From Cymbidium sinense (Eukaryota > Streptophyta > Magnoliopsida > Asparagales > Orchidaceae), in NCBI GenBank assembly GCA_021442155.1, contig CM038221.1:151457601-151521600 (forward strand): a stretch of DNA of 64,000 bases, written 5' to 3'. Both the position numbers and the translations under genes were made by a program. Of the stretch, positions 1-11,038 are shown piece by piece. The notes beneath the pieces are model-generated. The model worked only from the letters and a program-made list of their open reading frames with translations. It searched no databases and was not told the DNA's origin. The first letter of the stretch is position 1; each line of letters begins with the position of its first letter.

Positions 1-21
1 CTTGATATTTCTCATGATTAA

Positions 22-68
22 TTTATATTCTCATTTATATTCACATATATAAATGAAATATAAATTCA
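22..68 (+). repeat. AT-rich palindrome, last unit of U3 tandem repeats
   Basis: CATTTATAT is followed after four bases by ATATATAAATG, with flanking TTTATATT and AATATAAA arms. It matches the palindrome at 20281-20325, the last of four ~180-bp units at the start of the 3' LTR. The other units of this copy lie outside the window. Confidence 0.7.
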
Positions 69-419
69 AACAATGAAAACCCACTTCAAATCTCAAACTC
101 AAATCAACTCAAAATCAAATCTAAGCCTTTCAAGTCAAAATCTTGAACTTAGCCAAAATCATTTCAAATCAAGCCAAACTCTTGAATTTTCTCTCATGAT
201 TCAATCAATTTTACCATCATGAGCTCATATATAAATCCAAACCTCAATCCTTCAATCAAAACTCAAATCAAAAATCAAACCCAAAGCTCCTTCATATTCT
301 TCCTTTGAATATGAGATTTTCAAATGGATCAAAATCCATTTGACTTCAAACCACTTATAAATGGATTAATATTTCAATCATAAGTCCATATGCAAGATCA
401 ATCAACTTCAAATCAAGCT

Positions 420-1260
420 TTGACCAAACCATTTGACCCACTTAGGCTCACTTAACCCAAAGTGACCTAAAGTACCCTTATGAGCCAATTTTTGATCCTA
501 ACCAAATTGGATTGAACCAAACTCATATATCCCTCTCATTTTGATCAACAATCATCATGAGATGATCAATCAATCAAATTGGGTGAAACTAAGTCAAACC
601 TAAGGGTTGACCAAGTCAACACTTAACCTAAAATAAAACCTAACATAGCCAAAATCCATCATAGGCCAAATTGATTGAAACCTTTGATCCAAGTTCACTC
701 ATGACCTATGTTTGAACTTGACCAAGTCAACCTTTGAGCCTAACCTAACCCATTTGGCCCACTTGATCCATTTTGACCTAAAGGGCCAAAATGTGTCAAA
801 ACTTGATCTAAGCCAAATTGATTGAAACCAATGGGTCAAGTCCATCCCAAATCACTTGTGGAACTTGACCAAAGCCTCAATTGGCCAACTAGACCCAACC
901 TAGCCCAATTGACCTTAGACCCAACATGACCTAAAGGGGTCATGTTGAGCCAAAATTAAACCTAACTCAAATTGATTGAAAATAAAGATACCAATCCACT
1001 CCATACGACCAACTAAACCCAAACCCACCCTTGACCTAACCCAAATAGGTCAAATGGGTCAAATAGGTCAACTTGACCCAGTTGACCTAAATGGGTCATA
1101 TGAGCCAAAACCAAATCTATACCAAATTGAACCAAACCAAAGGCACCAAAACATTTCAAATGGTTATATGAACTTGACCTAACCCTTGGTTTGACCCAAT
1201 TTGACCTATTGGTTAACTTGACTAAAGTTGACCCGTTTTGACCTAAATGGGTCAACATGA
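420..1260 (+). promoter_or_regulatory. W-box-dense region of U3 (element A 5' LTR)
   Basis: By hand I count about 25 TTGAC or GTCAA cores in this 840-base stretch. Chance would give fewer than two in each 840 bases. Many occur as TTGACC, the core bound by WRKY transcription factors, often paired in opposite orientation a few bases apart. The same stretch is present in the other three LTRs. It ends about 460 bases before the TATA box. That it acts as an enhancer is inference; it could equally be a low-complexity expansion of a TTGACCCA-like word. Confidence 0.5.
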
Positions 1261-1718
1261 GCCAAACCCTATCAAATGGATTCCAAATCCATTAAAACTT
1301 GGCACAACCTATTTTCTCAACATACCAAACATGCCCAAATTGAAAAAAATAGTAAAATGACCATTATACCTCTAGGCCATAGAATAAATTTTGGCCAAGC
1401 CCATGGGTATTTTGGTCATGCACTCATCACAATCACTTGACGCTCTCCTAAAACTTCAAGGGGACCTAGTGATGAGTGATGCACCCAACCCAATGGGTTT
1501 GGGTCAACCCATTTGCCCTTGGACCAAAACCCAACCCATAGACATGAAATTCAATTTCCAATCTCCCTCCAAACCTCAATTGGATGCACAAGGGAGTTAG
1601 GATTTCACTCCTCTGGCCAAACTGACCATGTGCACACCTCTAACCATCCAAACAACCCATCCCATGGTGTCAATTGGATCAAAATGACAAGCTTATGCTC
1701 GGGGTCCAATTTCCATAG

Positions 1719-1740
1719 AGGGATATATACTCCCCCTAAT
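1719..1740 (+). promoter_or_regulatory. TATA box within a palindrome (element A 5' LTR)
   Basis: ATATATA is followed by CTCCCCCTAA and preceded by AGAGGG. The same site in the other LTRs (21795, 39991 and 54627) has near-symmetrical arms AGGGGGAG and CTCCCCCT around a TATAT core. It is the best TATA-like site conserved in all four LTRs and would place transcription start near 1755-1765, giving U3 of about 2.5 kb and R-U5 above 5 kb. Confidence 0.55.
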
Positions 1741-2454
1741 TCACTTCTATTTTCACACACACTTGATCGATTGAAGCCTAAGGAGAGTTAAAAACATCAG
1801 AGAGCTTTCCCAAGGCCCCTAAGAGAGGATTGTGAATTCCCATTCTTTGGTTGCAATATAGGGGAGCTCACCTTGATTTCCAAATTCCTCCATACTTGAT
1901 CTTAGCTCAATTCCTTCTACACTCATCATCCAAGGACTCAGTCGAGCTTGCCTAAGCATCCAATTGAGTTCTAGAGGCAAGGGAGGATTGAATTGGATCA
2001 AAGAAAAACTCAAGCTAAGGAGGATGTGACCCATAGGAAGATCCACTCCATCTCAAGTGCTCTAAACTTCAGCAAGGCTTCATCTCAACCAGATGAAGCT
2101 TCTCTAAGAGAATCGAGCGCTGGTGATCACCTCCGGAGGTGAATTTTCGACCACTTAGGCTAAGAGGTGTTGGCCTTTTGTGAAGTAGATTTTAATCTCA
2201 TAGGATCTTAGTCGTTAGATTGGCCTCCTTTGTCCTTTAGATGGTGTGGGTTGAGTCTTAATTGAATCCATGAAGGATCGGGCTCAGATCTCCCCTTGGA
2301 TTGTGAACTACTCACATTTCTCTTTAAGGAAGAACTCAGCACATCTCAGTCATCCATCCGTGCATTTTTAGACGGACGGCTCAGATTATTTCCACATTTT
2401 AGAATTTAATCCCCCTTTTAAAATCACGGGTGTATTCTCAACCATCCAATCTTT

Positions 2455-2590
2455 GATCGGACGGCTAAGGATAAAGCGCATACGCTGCCGCCGCCTCTCC
2501 CAATTTGAGAACTTAAGTAATGGCTCACAGCGCGATGGGTGTATAGCGTGCTGACCGCCGCCATCACGCGTCGCGCTATGAGCCAGGGAT
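2455..2590 (+). other. GC-rich island in the LTR with long inverted repeat
   Basis: A short CpG-rich patch in otherwise AT-rich sequence. GGCTCACAGCGCGA at 2522 pairs with TCGCGCTATGAGCC ending near 2585, 13 of 14 positions. The matching place in the 3' LTR (~22500-22615) has lost most CpGs to TG or CA, as expected from decay of methylated cytosine. A similar GC-rich patch with inverted arms occurs near 53765-53880 in element D. Confidence 0.55.
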
Positions 2591-5085
2591 TAGTTAAAGA
2601 TTAAGAAAATGCTTTATTAATTCTTAATTAATTCAGAAACCTTCAAAAAATTATTACTTTTTTAAGAAATATCAAAAAAATAAAAGCAAAAATTTCCTTG
2701 GATAGATAATTTCATCTAGAATATTATAAAATTATTTTCAATGTATTTTGATTTCCCTTTTTCTCTAAATTTGGGTTTCTTTAGGAATGTTAATTAGCTA
2801 ATTATTCCCTAATTAAGTAACTAATTAATCTCAAACTTTTAGGGTTCATTTTGGGGGATGACCTCTGCCTCCCCTAATTTTCGTGAGATTTATTGAGGCC
2901 TTGATGAGAAAAATTGCTAGCTCATTCTCTAATTATCCTTTTCATGTATTTAAAGGAAATTAAAATCTAATTAGTGGATTTTCCCTATGATTAAGTTGGA
3001 TTAAGGTTAGCTCCAGTGAGTAGGGGTTTTAGGGAATAATTTTGGGGTATTTCCCCTAAGCTATTCCCTAAACCCCCTTTTCTCTCCTAAATCCCCTTCT
3101 TAATTAAGGGATATTTCATTAATTATCCTTTTAAATAATTTTCAAAAATTCTAAAAATCTATAGAACTTAATTAATCTATGTTGGTTAGATTCTTAGGTG
3201 TTCAATAGCCTAAGTCTAATTAAGAAAATTAAACCCCTTTCATAACTGTGAAAAGGTGTTTTAAAAGTACTTAAGCTAAAACCCCTTAGCTTAATTAACT
3301 TTTAATTGTGAGCTAAATTGCATTAGGCCTTTTTATTACTAGGTACATTGCAAATTTACATACCTTGTAGGTTATATGTTATCTCATTGGCTCATAATTA
3401 CTTAGTTAATTTTTCTAAGGTGGTGTAGGTAATGGTTAATTAAGTCACTTAATGCATACCTTAACCTAATCAACACATAAAAATAGATTTAATTATCTGA
3501 AAATTAAACAAAAATACAAAATACATGTGGGAATGGGTTAGGAACAACAAACTCATCTCACCCTTTTAAAATTAAATCAAACTTCAAACAAACAAAAATT
3601 ATTTTGAAATTCACTTTGATTTATTCTAAGTTTTCTTATTCTTTAAGTAAGTATTTAGGAATTAAGTAAAGTGAGTTTTTTCATATGATTACATTGCTTT
3701 AGATCTTTTCCAACATGTTAAATTGTATGCCATGTGACTTATGCATCCATGATTTCATGTTTTCAAAGTTTTAAAATGAAATTGTTTACTTTAGGTCAAA
3801 TGTGCATGTGTTGGCTAAATTAAAATATGAATGGCTATTATCACTACTAAATACAAAGTATTTTCAAAATCTATAAATAAAACATCAAACCTGAAAGTGT
3901 GTTATTTTTAATTAAATTATAAGCTTGCATGTGGTTGATTATAAAGTAATGCTTAGTGTAGTCTTTCTTTCCTTTCTTATGTTAATATAGTTTTGAATAT
4001 GAGTTAATAAGATGTAGGGTTCATTTGAAAAGAACCCAACATTTACTTAATTTCAAACCCTATTCATCTCTATGCTCTCATTTAAGAATAATTGCTTACA
4101 CTTGCATGAATAAATTGCATAAATAAAATGAAACCATTAAGCAAACTTTTGCATATTATCTTTCCACTTTATTTCTTTTATATGCATGTTAGTACTTAAG
4201 GAAATTGATATATTAGTCTAGATAACTCCAAGGTTGTGAGGCTTTAAGTAGCCCTAAGTAGGTCTTGTACCTTATACCTCTGGTTAACAATGACGCTGTA
4301 CTCACTTATGTCTTTCTTACTTTCATGCATGTATGTGAAGTTTTGGAGAAAGAAAACCTTTTCTACTTAAGAAAAATTCATACATGTTTAACTTCCAAAT
4401 TTTCTTAACCATATGCATGTTATATATGTTGGAAAAGAATTGAAGTAATGCATGTTATGTGGATTTTGATTCATTTTCTTAATCTTAAAATGCCTTTCTT
4501 TTTGGATAGGTTTGTTTAGAGATGATCTAAACTTAGGATTAATTAAAATATGTAATTAAAACATTCACCTAAATAAAATTAAAATGTGAATTTACTTTAT
4601 AAATTACTTATGGATTAGAGAAGGAAAGAGAAGTTCTCTTCTCTATCTCTCTCTTCATAACTTAGTAATTAATTATAGGTTTCACTCAACTCAAACTAAA
4701 ACATGAAATGAAAATAACCTAAAATCACTAAACAACTTAAATGAAACTCTCCTTTAAGTTGAACATGTTCTTCATACTTAAAAAGTTCAAACCTAAAGTC
4801 TTAAGCTAAGCATGCCACACAAACCTTCAAAGCACACACGTTAGCCTAGGTCACCCCTTCTAGCTTTAGGTTAGGTCGGTGCATGGCTTGATGTTATATT
4901 TTATTTTTTGATAAATATTTTAGACTAGATGTTAGGGTGTATGCTCGTAGAATGGATGGTAGGATGTGCTTAGTCTAACTATTCTTTTCTGCAGGAAATT
5001 GAAAGGGGCGCTATCTTAAATAAAAATATAAATGCTTCTTGCTTGCAGGTGCTTATACCCCTTAGCATAATCCATAGACCAGGTG

Positions 5086-5117
5086 GACTTAGTCACCCAT
5101 GTGTGGGGTGATAAGTC
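5086..5117 (+). other. Conserved LTR hairpin (GACTTAGTCACCC stem)
   Basis: GACTTAGTCACCC and GGGTGATAAGTC pair over 12 positions with one bulge around a 7-base loop. The same hairpin is at about 25147 and, altered but still mostly paired, near 52072-52105 on the other strand. It lies in the part of the LTR that would be transcribed as leader. Confidence 0.5.
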
Positions 5118-5337
5118 CAATATATATGCTTGTGATTTGTATGGTTTGATTTGACTAACCTTTATTTTGCAGGTGTTAATTAGATTTATGCTTTTCCTTT
5201 ACATGTAAAAGTTTGTATATTTAGGATTGTTGGTATGATTTGTTATGGGGGATTAGGATGAGCATTGGTCATAAGATTTCATCTTATGCACCATGTGAAG
5301 CCTTGGAGCATCTACCATTCAACCATCCAAAGAATGA

Positions 5338-5397
5338 TCCAAAGAAAGAAAGAAGAAAAGAAAGAAAGAAGAAAAGAAGAAAGAAGAAGAAAGCTTG
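5338..5397 (+). repeat. Purine microsatellite (AAAG/AAG)n in LTR
   Basis: An uninterrupted purine tract of AAAG and AAG units. The homologous place is shorter at 25395-25440, is pyrimidine-rich on + at 39565-39597 (short) and runs through about seven TTCTTTC units at 51808-51857. Length varies between every LTR copy, as expected of a slippage-prone locus. Confidence 0.75.
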
Positions 5398-6481
5398 AAG
5401 GTCCCATAACAATGAATTCCTTTTTTCTTAATTATAATTCAATTCATTTGTAATCCGGGTTGTATAACGGTAGAGCTCAACTACCCAATTTGATATTTTT
5501 GGGTTTGTGCGGTGGTGCCCGACCACAAACGACCATTTATTCTTTTTACGTTAGTTTTATAAATTGATTGATGTTTGTTTAACTTGTGCATTAAGTGGCA
5601 TTCATTTACTATTTTCTTCCTTGCTTTATGTATGACCTAGATGTGGATTAGCTCTTTAGGGAAAAATAAATCTTTTACCTAACTTAATAAATTCAAATTA
5701 AAATAAAATAACTCATAACCTCACCAAATTCTTAGGATTAAAATCAAGATAAAAGAATTAGAAACCCCTTAGTTGGATGAATTTTTTTCTTTATAATATC
5801 ATGCACAACAGTAACTTATTTTACTCTTGATTGAAGGGCTTCCATCTTTGCTAGAGAACCTGGCTTGATCTTTGAGAGTCGTGGTGGAAACTCACCTCCT
5901 AAAATTCTAGATGATTTTGTCCAATAATCTATTTTTTCATGCATTAGTCATAAAAAGCCTATTTCTAAGTCAAAATGATTATCTAAAAATAAAATAAAAT
6001 AAAATTTGAATTGCATTAGATTTAGGTTATTTGAAGCATGTCCCTTTACATGATCTAGTCTCTTCAGGGAGTGAGTTTAAGGGCTTAGTCTCTTTCTAAA
6101 TAAAAATAGCCTAGCTATCTTGCATAAGCATAAAGACTTGCCTACATATATTTAAAATCATAGGAGGAGTTAGTTAGCAGCCACCCCCAGACAATTGTAA
6201 GTCCAAGTTGTCAGGTGGTTTGTCCTCTCTTGTGGAGACAAACCAACTACTCACTTTTTGCCTTAGATTTAGGTTATGCTTCTGGCCCTCACCAAATCTC
6301 CCTAAATTTAGGTTCTGAGGTTGCTTCTCCCCTTTATGGGCCTTAAGCATAATTCCTCACCTCTTAGGCATTTCTTTAATCTTGTGATAAGGAATCTTAA
6401 GTCCTAAAATTCTAATGAAAAATGCAACTTAAATAAATTAAATCAATTTCTAAAATGTAAAGCCCAACTATTGGATAGTTT

Positions 6482-6519
6482 GAGATGCTCGCTAGGCTTC
6501 CTAGCACCGTGAGCATCTC
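6482..6519 (+). other. Covarying hairpin in R-U5
   Basis: GAGATGCTC pairs with GAGCATCTC (9 bp), and inside it GCTAGG pairs with CCTAGC (6 bp) around CTT, with a five-base bulge. The 3' LTR copy is identical in pairing (26532-26569). In element D (50732-50767) the outer stem reads GGGTGCTTA with TAAGCACCC, so several pairs changed on both sides. This supports selection for an RNA structure about 510 bases before the LTR end. Confidence 0.6.
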
Positions 6520-6739
6520 CTACTTATTCCCAATTTGGCTTCAATAATAACTCTCTCTTTTTATCAGTCCCATTTGATCTTCAAAAACATAAAACAATTG
6601 ATTGATAGTCCTTCCTATTGAAATATTTAGAGACAACGATCATTTACCTTAGTCGAGAGTTTCCTTAAAAGATCCTATCCTTTAGGATGTAATTAACATG
6701 GGCTTGCTCAGGGAACTTAACAAACCCATTTAAAATAAA

Positions 6740-6769
6740 CCCTACTTTACTTTTCCATGTAAAGTAGGG
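6740..6769 (+). other. Perfect 11-bp hairpin near LTR 3' end
   Basis: CCCTACTTTAC and GTAAAGTAGGG form a perfect stem with an eight-base loop. It is retained in the copies at ~27220, ~38200 and 50481-50510, with small changes. It lies in the same structured leader segment as the hairpin at 6482. Confidence 0.5.
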
Positions 6770-7038
6770 GAAGAATCTCAGGTACATATGCAGACCCATC
6801 ATCCTTAGGAGTCCTTATTGAGGTGATTGGTTCCATTAAAATGTAGTGACTTCTATCTTTTGAGATAGTACACTATATCTTGATGATGTATCCAATCACC
6901 TGAAGAAGTACATCTATGGATCTGTGTGGCATCTTACCAAGATGAATTTCCATATGTATAGTTTTGCCTCTCCTTTCACTAACAGAATTAAAGGCGGCTC
7001 TATTTATGTGTGTGGGAATTTTTCTCCACATATTTTTA

Positions 7039-7056
7039 TGGCAGTGGAATGGTTCC
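7039..7056 (+). other. Degraded primer-binding site of element A
   Basis: TGGCA, then AGTGGAATGG and GGTTCCTCTCTCC, aligns with the intact site of element B (37891-37909) but lacks the middle ACTCCACTGGGGA bases. It begins about ten bases after the LTR end, the usual place. With this damage the copy could not be primed normally. Confidence 0.6.
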
Positions 7057-7620
7057 TCTCTCCATCTTTGGTAAATGATCATTGTCTTTGAGTATCGATA
7101 GTGGGTTTGTACTTTGATATGAATCCAAGACTATGCTTCTTTCCATTGGCACTTAGCTCATTTCATCCCTGGGTTGAGTTAGCCAACATCTTTAGGTTTT
7201 AGGATTGCATTCCATGTTGGTCTTAAAACTCGTTGGGTTCCTCCAATGGATAAAATGAAAAAGATCTAAAAAAAAAAAATCTCTTAAAGACTTTCTCCTT
7301 ATCATCTTCATGATAAGGAAAGGCTCATCCTAAAAATAATAAATTTTTGATAAAGAACTTTGCTTTTCAAAAGCACCTTTTTCTAAAATGCACTTAATAA
7401 AATATTTTCCACAAAATTTCTTCACCCTCATTTAACAATTCACATAATTGTTACATGTAGGGATTTTTGAAAAATAAAACTAATAACATTTTCCAAAAGC
7501 ACAAATGAATATCTTCTTTCAATTCACTTTGATGAAGATATCATTTTCAAAATAAAATGAACAATCATGTTTTCCAAAATCACAATCATAATCATAAAAC
7601 TTTTCCAAAGCACATATGGA
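7057..7620 (+). other. Leader segment between PBS and hairpin array
   Basis: Non-coding leader. It aligns with element B's leader (37441-37890 on the other strand), including the shared GGTTCCTCTCTCC just after the PBS and a block ending in a run of nine A's near 7270. I see no conserved reading frame in it. Confidence 0.6.
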
Positions 7621-7624
7621 TCCT

Positions 7625-9760
7625 TCTATTTCAATATGCTCAGACTTATTGAATGGAAAGTCCATTTGTAAATAAAGATAATTTCTTTTTTCAAAATTCA
7701 CATGTGAACATCTTCATTTAGTACGCTTAGGTTTATTAAATGAAGATTTCATCTCCAACTAAAAAAAACAAAATATCATTTAGGAAATCCCACTTAAGCA
7801 TATCCCACATATGTTTTAAGTTAGGATTCCTCTCTTTCAAAAAGCAACAATCACACACAAAAATAAAAATTTCATATTTCAAAAATAAAATCAATCTCCA
7901 TTCTACATACTTAAATTTGTTGAATGGAGGCCCTCTTTTCAAAAATCAAAATCAATAATCACATTTCAAAATTCTCAACAATCACACTTGGAACTTCACT
8001 TACCATACCCCAAATTTGTTAAGTGAACTCTCCAAATACCAAAAAAATTTCAAAATTCTAAACACATTTTGGAACTTCATTTAACATACACAAATTTGTT
8101 AAGTAAGGTTTCCAAAATCAAAATTAAAAAAAAAAACAAAAAATCTTTCAAAATTTTAAACACATTTTGGAACTTCATTTAACATACATAAATTTGTTAA
8201 GTAAGGTTTCCAAAATTAAAAAAAATCCAAATTTTTTTCAAAATTCTAAACAAATTTTGAAACTTCATTTAACATACACAAATTTGTTAAGTAAGGTTTC
8301 CAAAATCAAAATCCAAAATTTTCAAAATTCTAAACACATTTTGGAACTTCACTTAACATACACAAATTTGTTAAGTAAGGTTTCAAAAATCAAAATCCAA
8401 AAATTTTCAAAATTCTAAACACATTTTGGTTGTTAAGTAAGGTTTCCAAAATAAAAAAAATCCAAAAAGTTTCAAAATTCTAAACAAAATTTGGAACTTC
8501 ATTTAACATACACAAATTTGTTAAGTAAGGTTTCCAAAATCAAAATCCAAAAATTTTCAAAACTCTAAACACATTTTGAACTTCATTTAACATATCCAAA
8601 TTTGTTATGTAAAGTTTCCAAATCTAAAATCAAAATTTCAAAAAAATTTCAAACACATTTGGAACTTCACCTAACATACCCAAATTTGTTAATTAAAGTC
8701 ATCAAAAGCACATTTTAGAACCTTACTTAACATACCCAAATTTGTTAAGTGAAGTCTCCAAATCAAAAAAATTTCAAAATTTTCAAACAATATTTGGAAT
8801 TTCATTTAACATACCTAAATTTGTTAAGTAAAGTTTCTAAATCAAAAATTCAAAACTTTTCAAAACATATTTTAGAACTTCACCTAGAATACTCAAATTT
8901 TCTAAGTAAAGTTTCCAAACTCAAAACAAAAATTTCTCAAACAGCTTTGGAACTTCATCCCTTAGCATACCAAATTTGCTAAGGAGAAGTTTTCATTTTC
9001 AAAAATCAAAATCAAAATCAAATCAAAATTTTAAACACACCTTTTGTAATTTCATTTAGCATGCTCAAATTTGCTAAGTGAAATTTTCATTTCACAAAAC
9101 CAAGCGAGATTTTAGCTTTAGCATACCAAATTTGCTAAAGTTGAATCTCCACTTTCAATCATTTCAAAAACAAAACGAAACAGTTAGGATCCCCTTAGCA
9201 TTCCAAATTTGCAAAAGAATCCTACCCTTTTTCAAAAATCAAAATATTTCAAACAAATGAAACACTTAGGATTTTCTTAGCATACCTAAATTTGCTAAGA
9301 ATCCTATTTTTCAAAATCAAACAAAAATACACTTGGTTTCTTTACCTATCATATCTAAATTTGTTAAGTAAGAATTCCAAATTTTTTGAAGTCAAAACAA
9401 AACAAAATTTTCAAAAAGAAACGATCACTTTCAATTTACTTAGCATACCTAAATTTGCTAAGTAAATGAAATTTGCAAAACATTCAAACAACACAAAATC
9501 AATTTGATCCTTACTTTAACATACCCAAATTTGTTAAAGGGAAGGGTCCTCCAAATTCCAAATCAAAACAAAAATTCAAATTCAAAACAACAATGAACCT
9601 ATGTAAGCATCTTATCAAAATCTTGAATCCACATTTCAACATACTCAAATTTGTTGAAGATTGGATTCATTTCTCAAATTCTCTTTCAATCAATCTTTCC
9701 AAATTCATTTGTACCCCACTTAACACTTCCAAGTCATTGGATGTGGGTTCAAATTTTCAA
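7625..9760 (+). repeat. Leader array of ~75-98-base repeats, each a hairpin
   Basis: More than 20 degenerate tandem units, spaced 56-98 bases in the regular part (starts near 8071, 8169, 8259, 8343, 8493, 8576, 8661, 8717, 8795, 8874, 8948). Each has an inverted repeat around a loop like TACCCAAATT. The stem sequence differs between units yet stays paired: CTTAACA/TGTTAAG, CTTAGCA/TGCTAAG, CCTTAGCA/TGCTAAGG, CTTTAGCA/TGCTAAAG, TTCAACA/TGTTGAA. In several units pairing runs on through flanking bases; near 9266-9306 TAGGATT faces AATCCTA. The array ends about 110 bases before the first ATG of the coding region. Element B has the same kind of array. The pattern points to RNA structure; a role in packaging, translation or export is not shown. 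Confidence 0.75.
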
Positions 9761-9870
9761 AATTCTAAAATTTCAAAATCTATGGAGACAGAAAATTGAT
9801 ACATGATTTGTTTCTCATTGCAGATTTCTTTCAGTCAGTGCAGTTTTCAATTTCAGTCTTAGTCAGTATA

Positions 9871-11036
9871 ATGGTAGGATCACAGAAATTTGTCTTGACC
9901 TCCCCTCATGGCATGGATCTAGCCTTGGATCAGGCTGACTTCCCTCACTTGGATCACACCCATTTGATCCATTTTGGCCATGGCTTTGAGTGAGCTAAGA
10001 TCACTTATGAGGGCATTCCCCTCACAACAGTCAGTAGGAAGAGGATTGTCGGGCATAAGCCAGTCATCAGGGTAGACTTACACTCATGTGAGATTTCACT
10101 AAGAGGAAAGCATGGCGTACCATACTCATAGTTTAGTCGGCCACTACAGTGATATAGTTCACTAGAGTTTCCCATATTTCCCTGGTGCGAGCTAGCTCCA
10201 TATCATCTGTACCCTCCAAGGGTAAGGCTCCCATGGTTTCAGGGATTACCTCCCCTATATTTGAGTATGGGTCTAGCTCGCACTCCTCTTATCCTACTTG
10301 CACTAGTGCCGAAATAAGAATCGTATGGTCAAACAATTCCATACCAGGATAACCAGAGAGCTTGAGGCAGCTGCTAGGTTAGCTATGGAATAGTCTACTA
10401 TGATCACACCACCACTGGTTATGGAGAACCAGTTTTGTCCTCTCTTAGGATCAGATAGAGAGGATGCCAGGAGGATCAGGTCATCACCTCCTCCAGTGGT
10501 GCATCTGCAGTAGATAGTTTCTAGAGTAGGAGGTCATACACTGACCATCGCTTTGTTCTTCGCCAAGTGGACGAAGCATATGGATGCTCAGAGTCTGGTG
10601 CTCAGTTTGATTTATGATCTATTATCCTCCACAGTGTAGGGAGGCAGATCTGACAGGAGAGGGCTCATGAGGCCCATACATCATACAACAGAGGAGATGG
10701 AGGTTTAGCCGACCGCTTCTACTTTGGTTGACTTTTCTAGCTCGATGCTACCCATCATATCGATGATACTCCTCAGGACCGGCCATCACGGAGGGTATAC
10801 ATAGAGAGTTGGTGGTGTCTCCACCCCACCACTCTACTCCATGTTCACCATTGCTAGTGCAGGTTCTAGCATCACCCATTCCATCCAAGGCCATGAAGGC
10901 ATCCGGGAGAAAGCATTGCTGGTGATCCACTACGCCAAGGATCCTACTCCTACACCACCCATTGTGGTAGGGCAGAGCTCTCCTGCTCGACCTTCTATCC
11001 CAGTAGTGGTGCAGAAGGCATGGCGACCATGAAGCA
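9871..11036 (+). pseudogene. Degenerate frame upstream of gag (ORF1-like)
   Basis: The ATG at 9871 opens a frame beginning MVGSQKFVLTSPHGMDLA. Element B has the same start at 35588 on its strand (MAVSQKFVITFPYGMDLA), which supports this as the true first codon of the family's coding region. The frame is broken by a stop at 9991 and more after it. Recognisable pieces continue with shifts, for example a SDREDARRIRSSPPPVV-like segment near 10450-10500 that is also present in B near 34958-35030. Ogre-type Tat elements are known to carry an extra ORF before gag; this could be its equivalent or an unusually long gag N-terminus. I recognise no domain. The sequence is more GC-rich than the leader, consistent with former coding. 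Confidence 0.55.
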
Positions 11037-11038
11037 TC

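Larger units (their letters stand above)
1..7028 (+). mobile_element. Element A 5' LTR (left end cut by window)
   Basis: This is the 5' long terminal repeat of element A. Base 1 aligns with 20259 of the downstream copy, so about 1 kb of its U3 lies left of the window. The two copies agree at roughly nine bases in ten in stretches I aligned by eye, with many small indels, and run in parallel to 7028. The end is set at CTCCA just before the PBS remnant. From left to right it holds the last AT palindrome (22-68), a W-box-dense stretch (~420-1260), a TATA palindrome (~1719-1740), a GC-rich island (~2460-2590), a purine microsatellite (5338-5397) and conserved hairpins (5086, 6482, 6740). No reading frame inside it is conserved between copies, so I call no gene here. 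Decay is clear, and many CpG sites have become TG or CA in the other copies. Confidence 0.85.

Noticed and set aside
54..1791. Several 60-90-codon frames in LTR U3 such as 976-1182 and 1513-1791
   Set aside because: They come from the repetitive TTGACC/GGTCAA words and are not conserved between LTR copies.
8041..8980. Regularly spaced short repeats that resemble a CRISPR array
   Set aside because: The spacers are themselves repeated, low-complexity and degenerate, the setting is a plant retrotransposon leader, and there are no cas genes.
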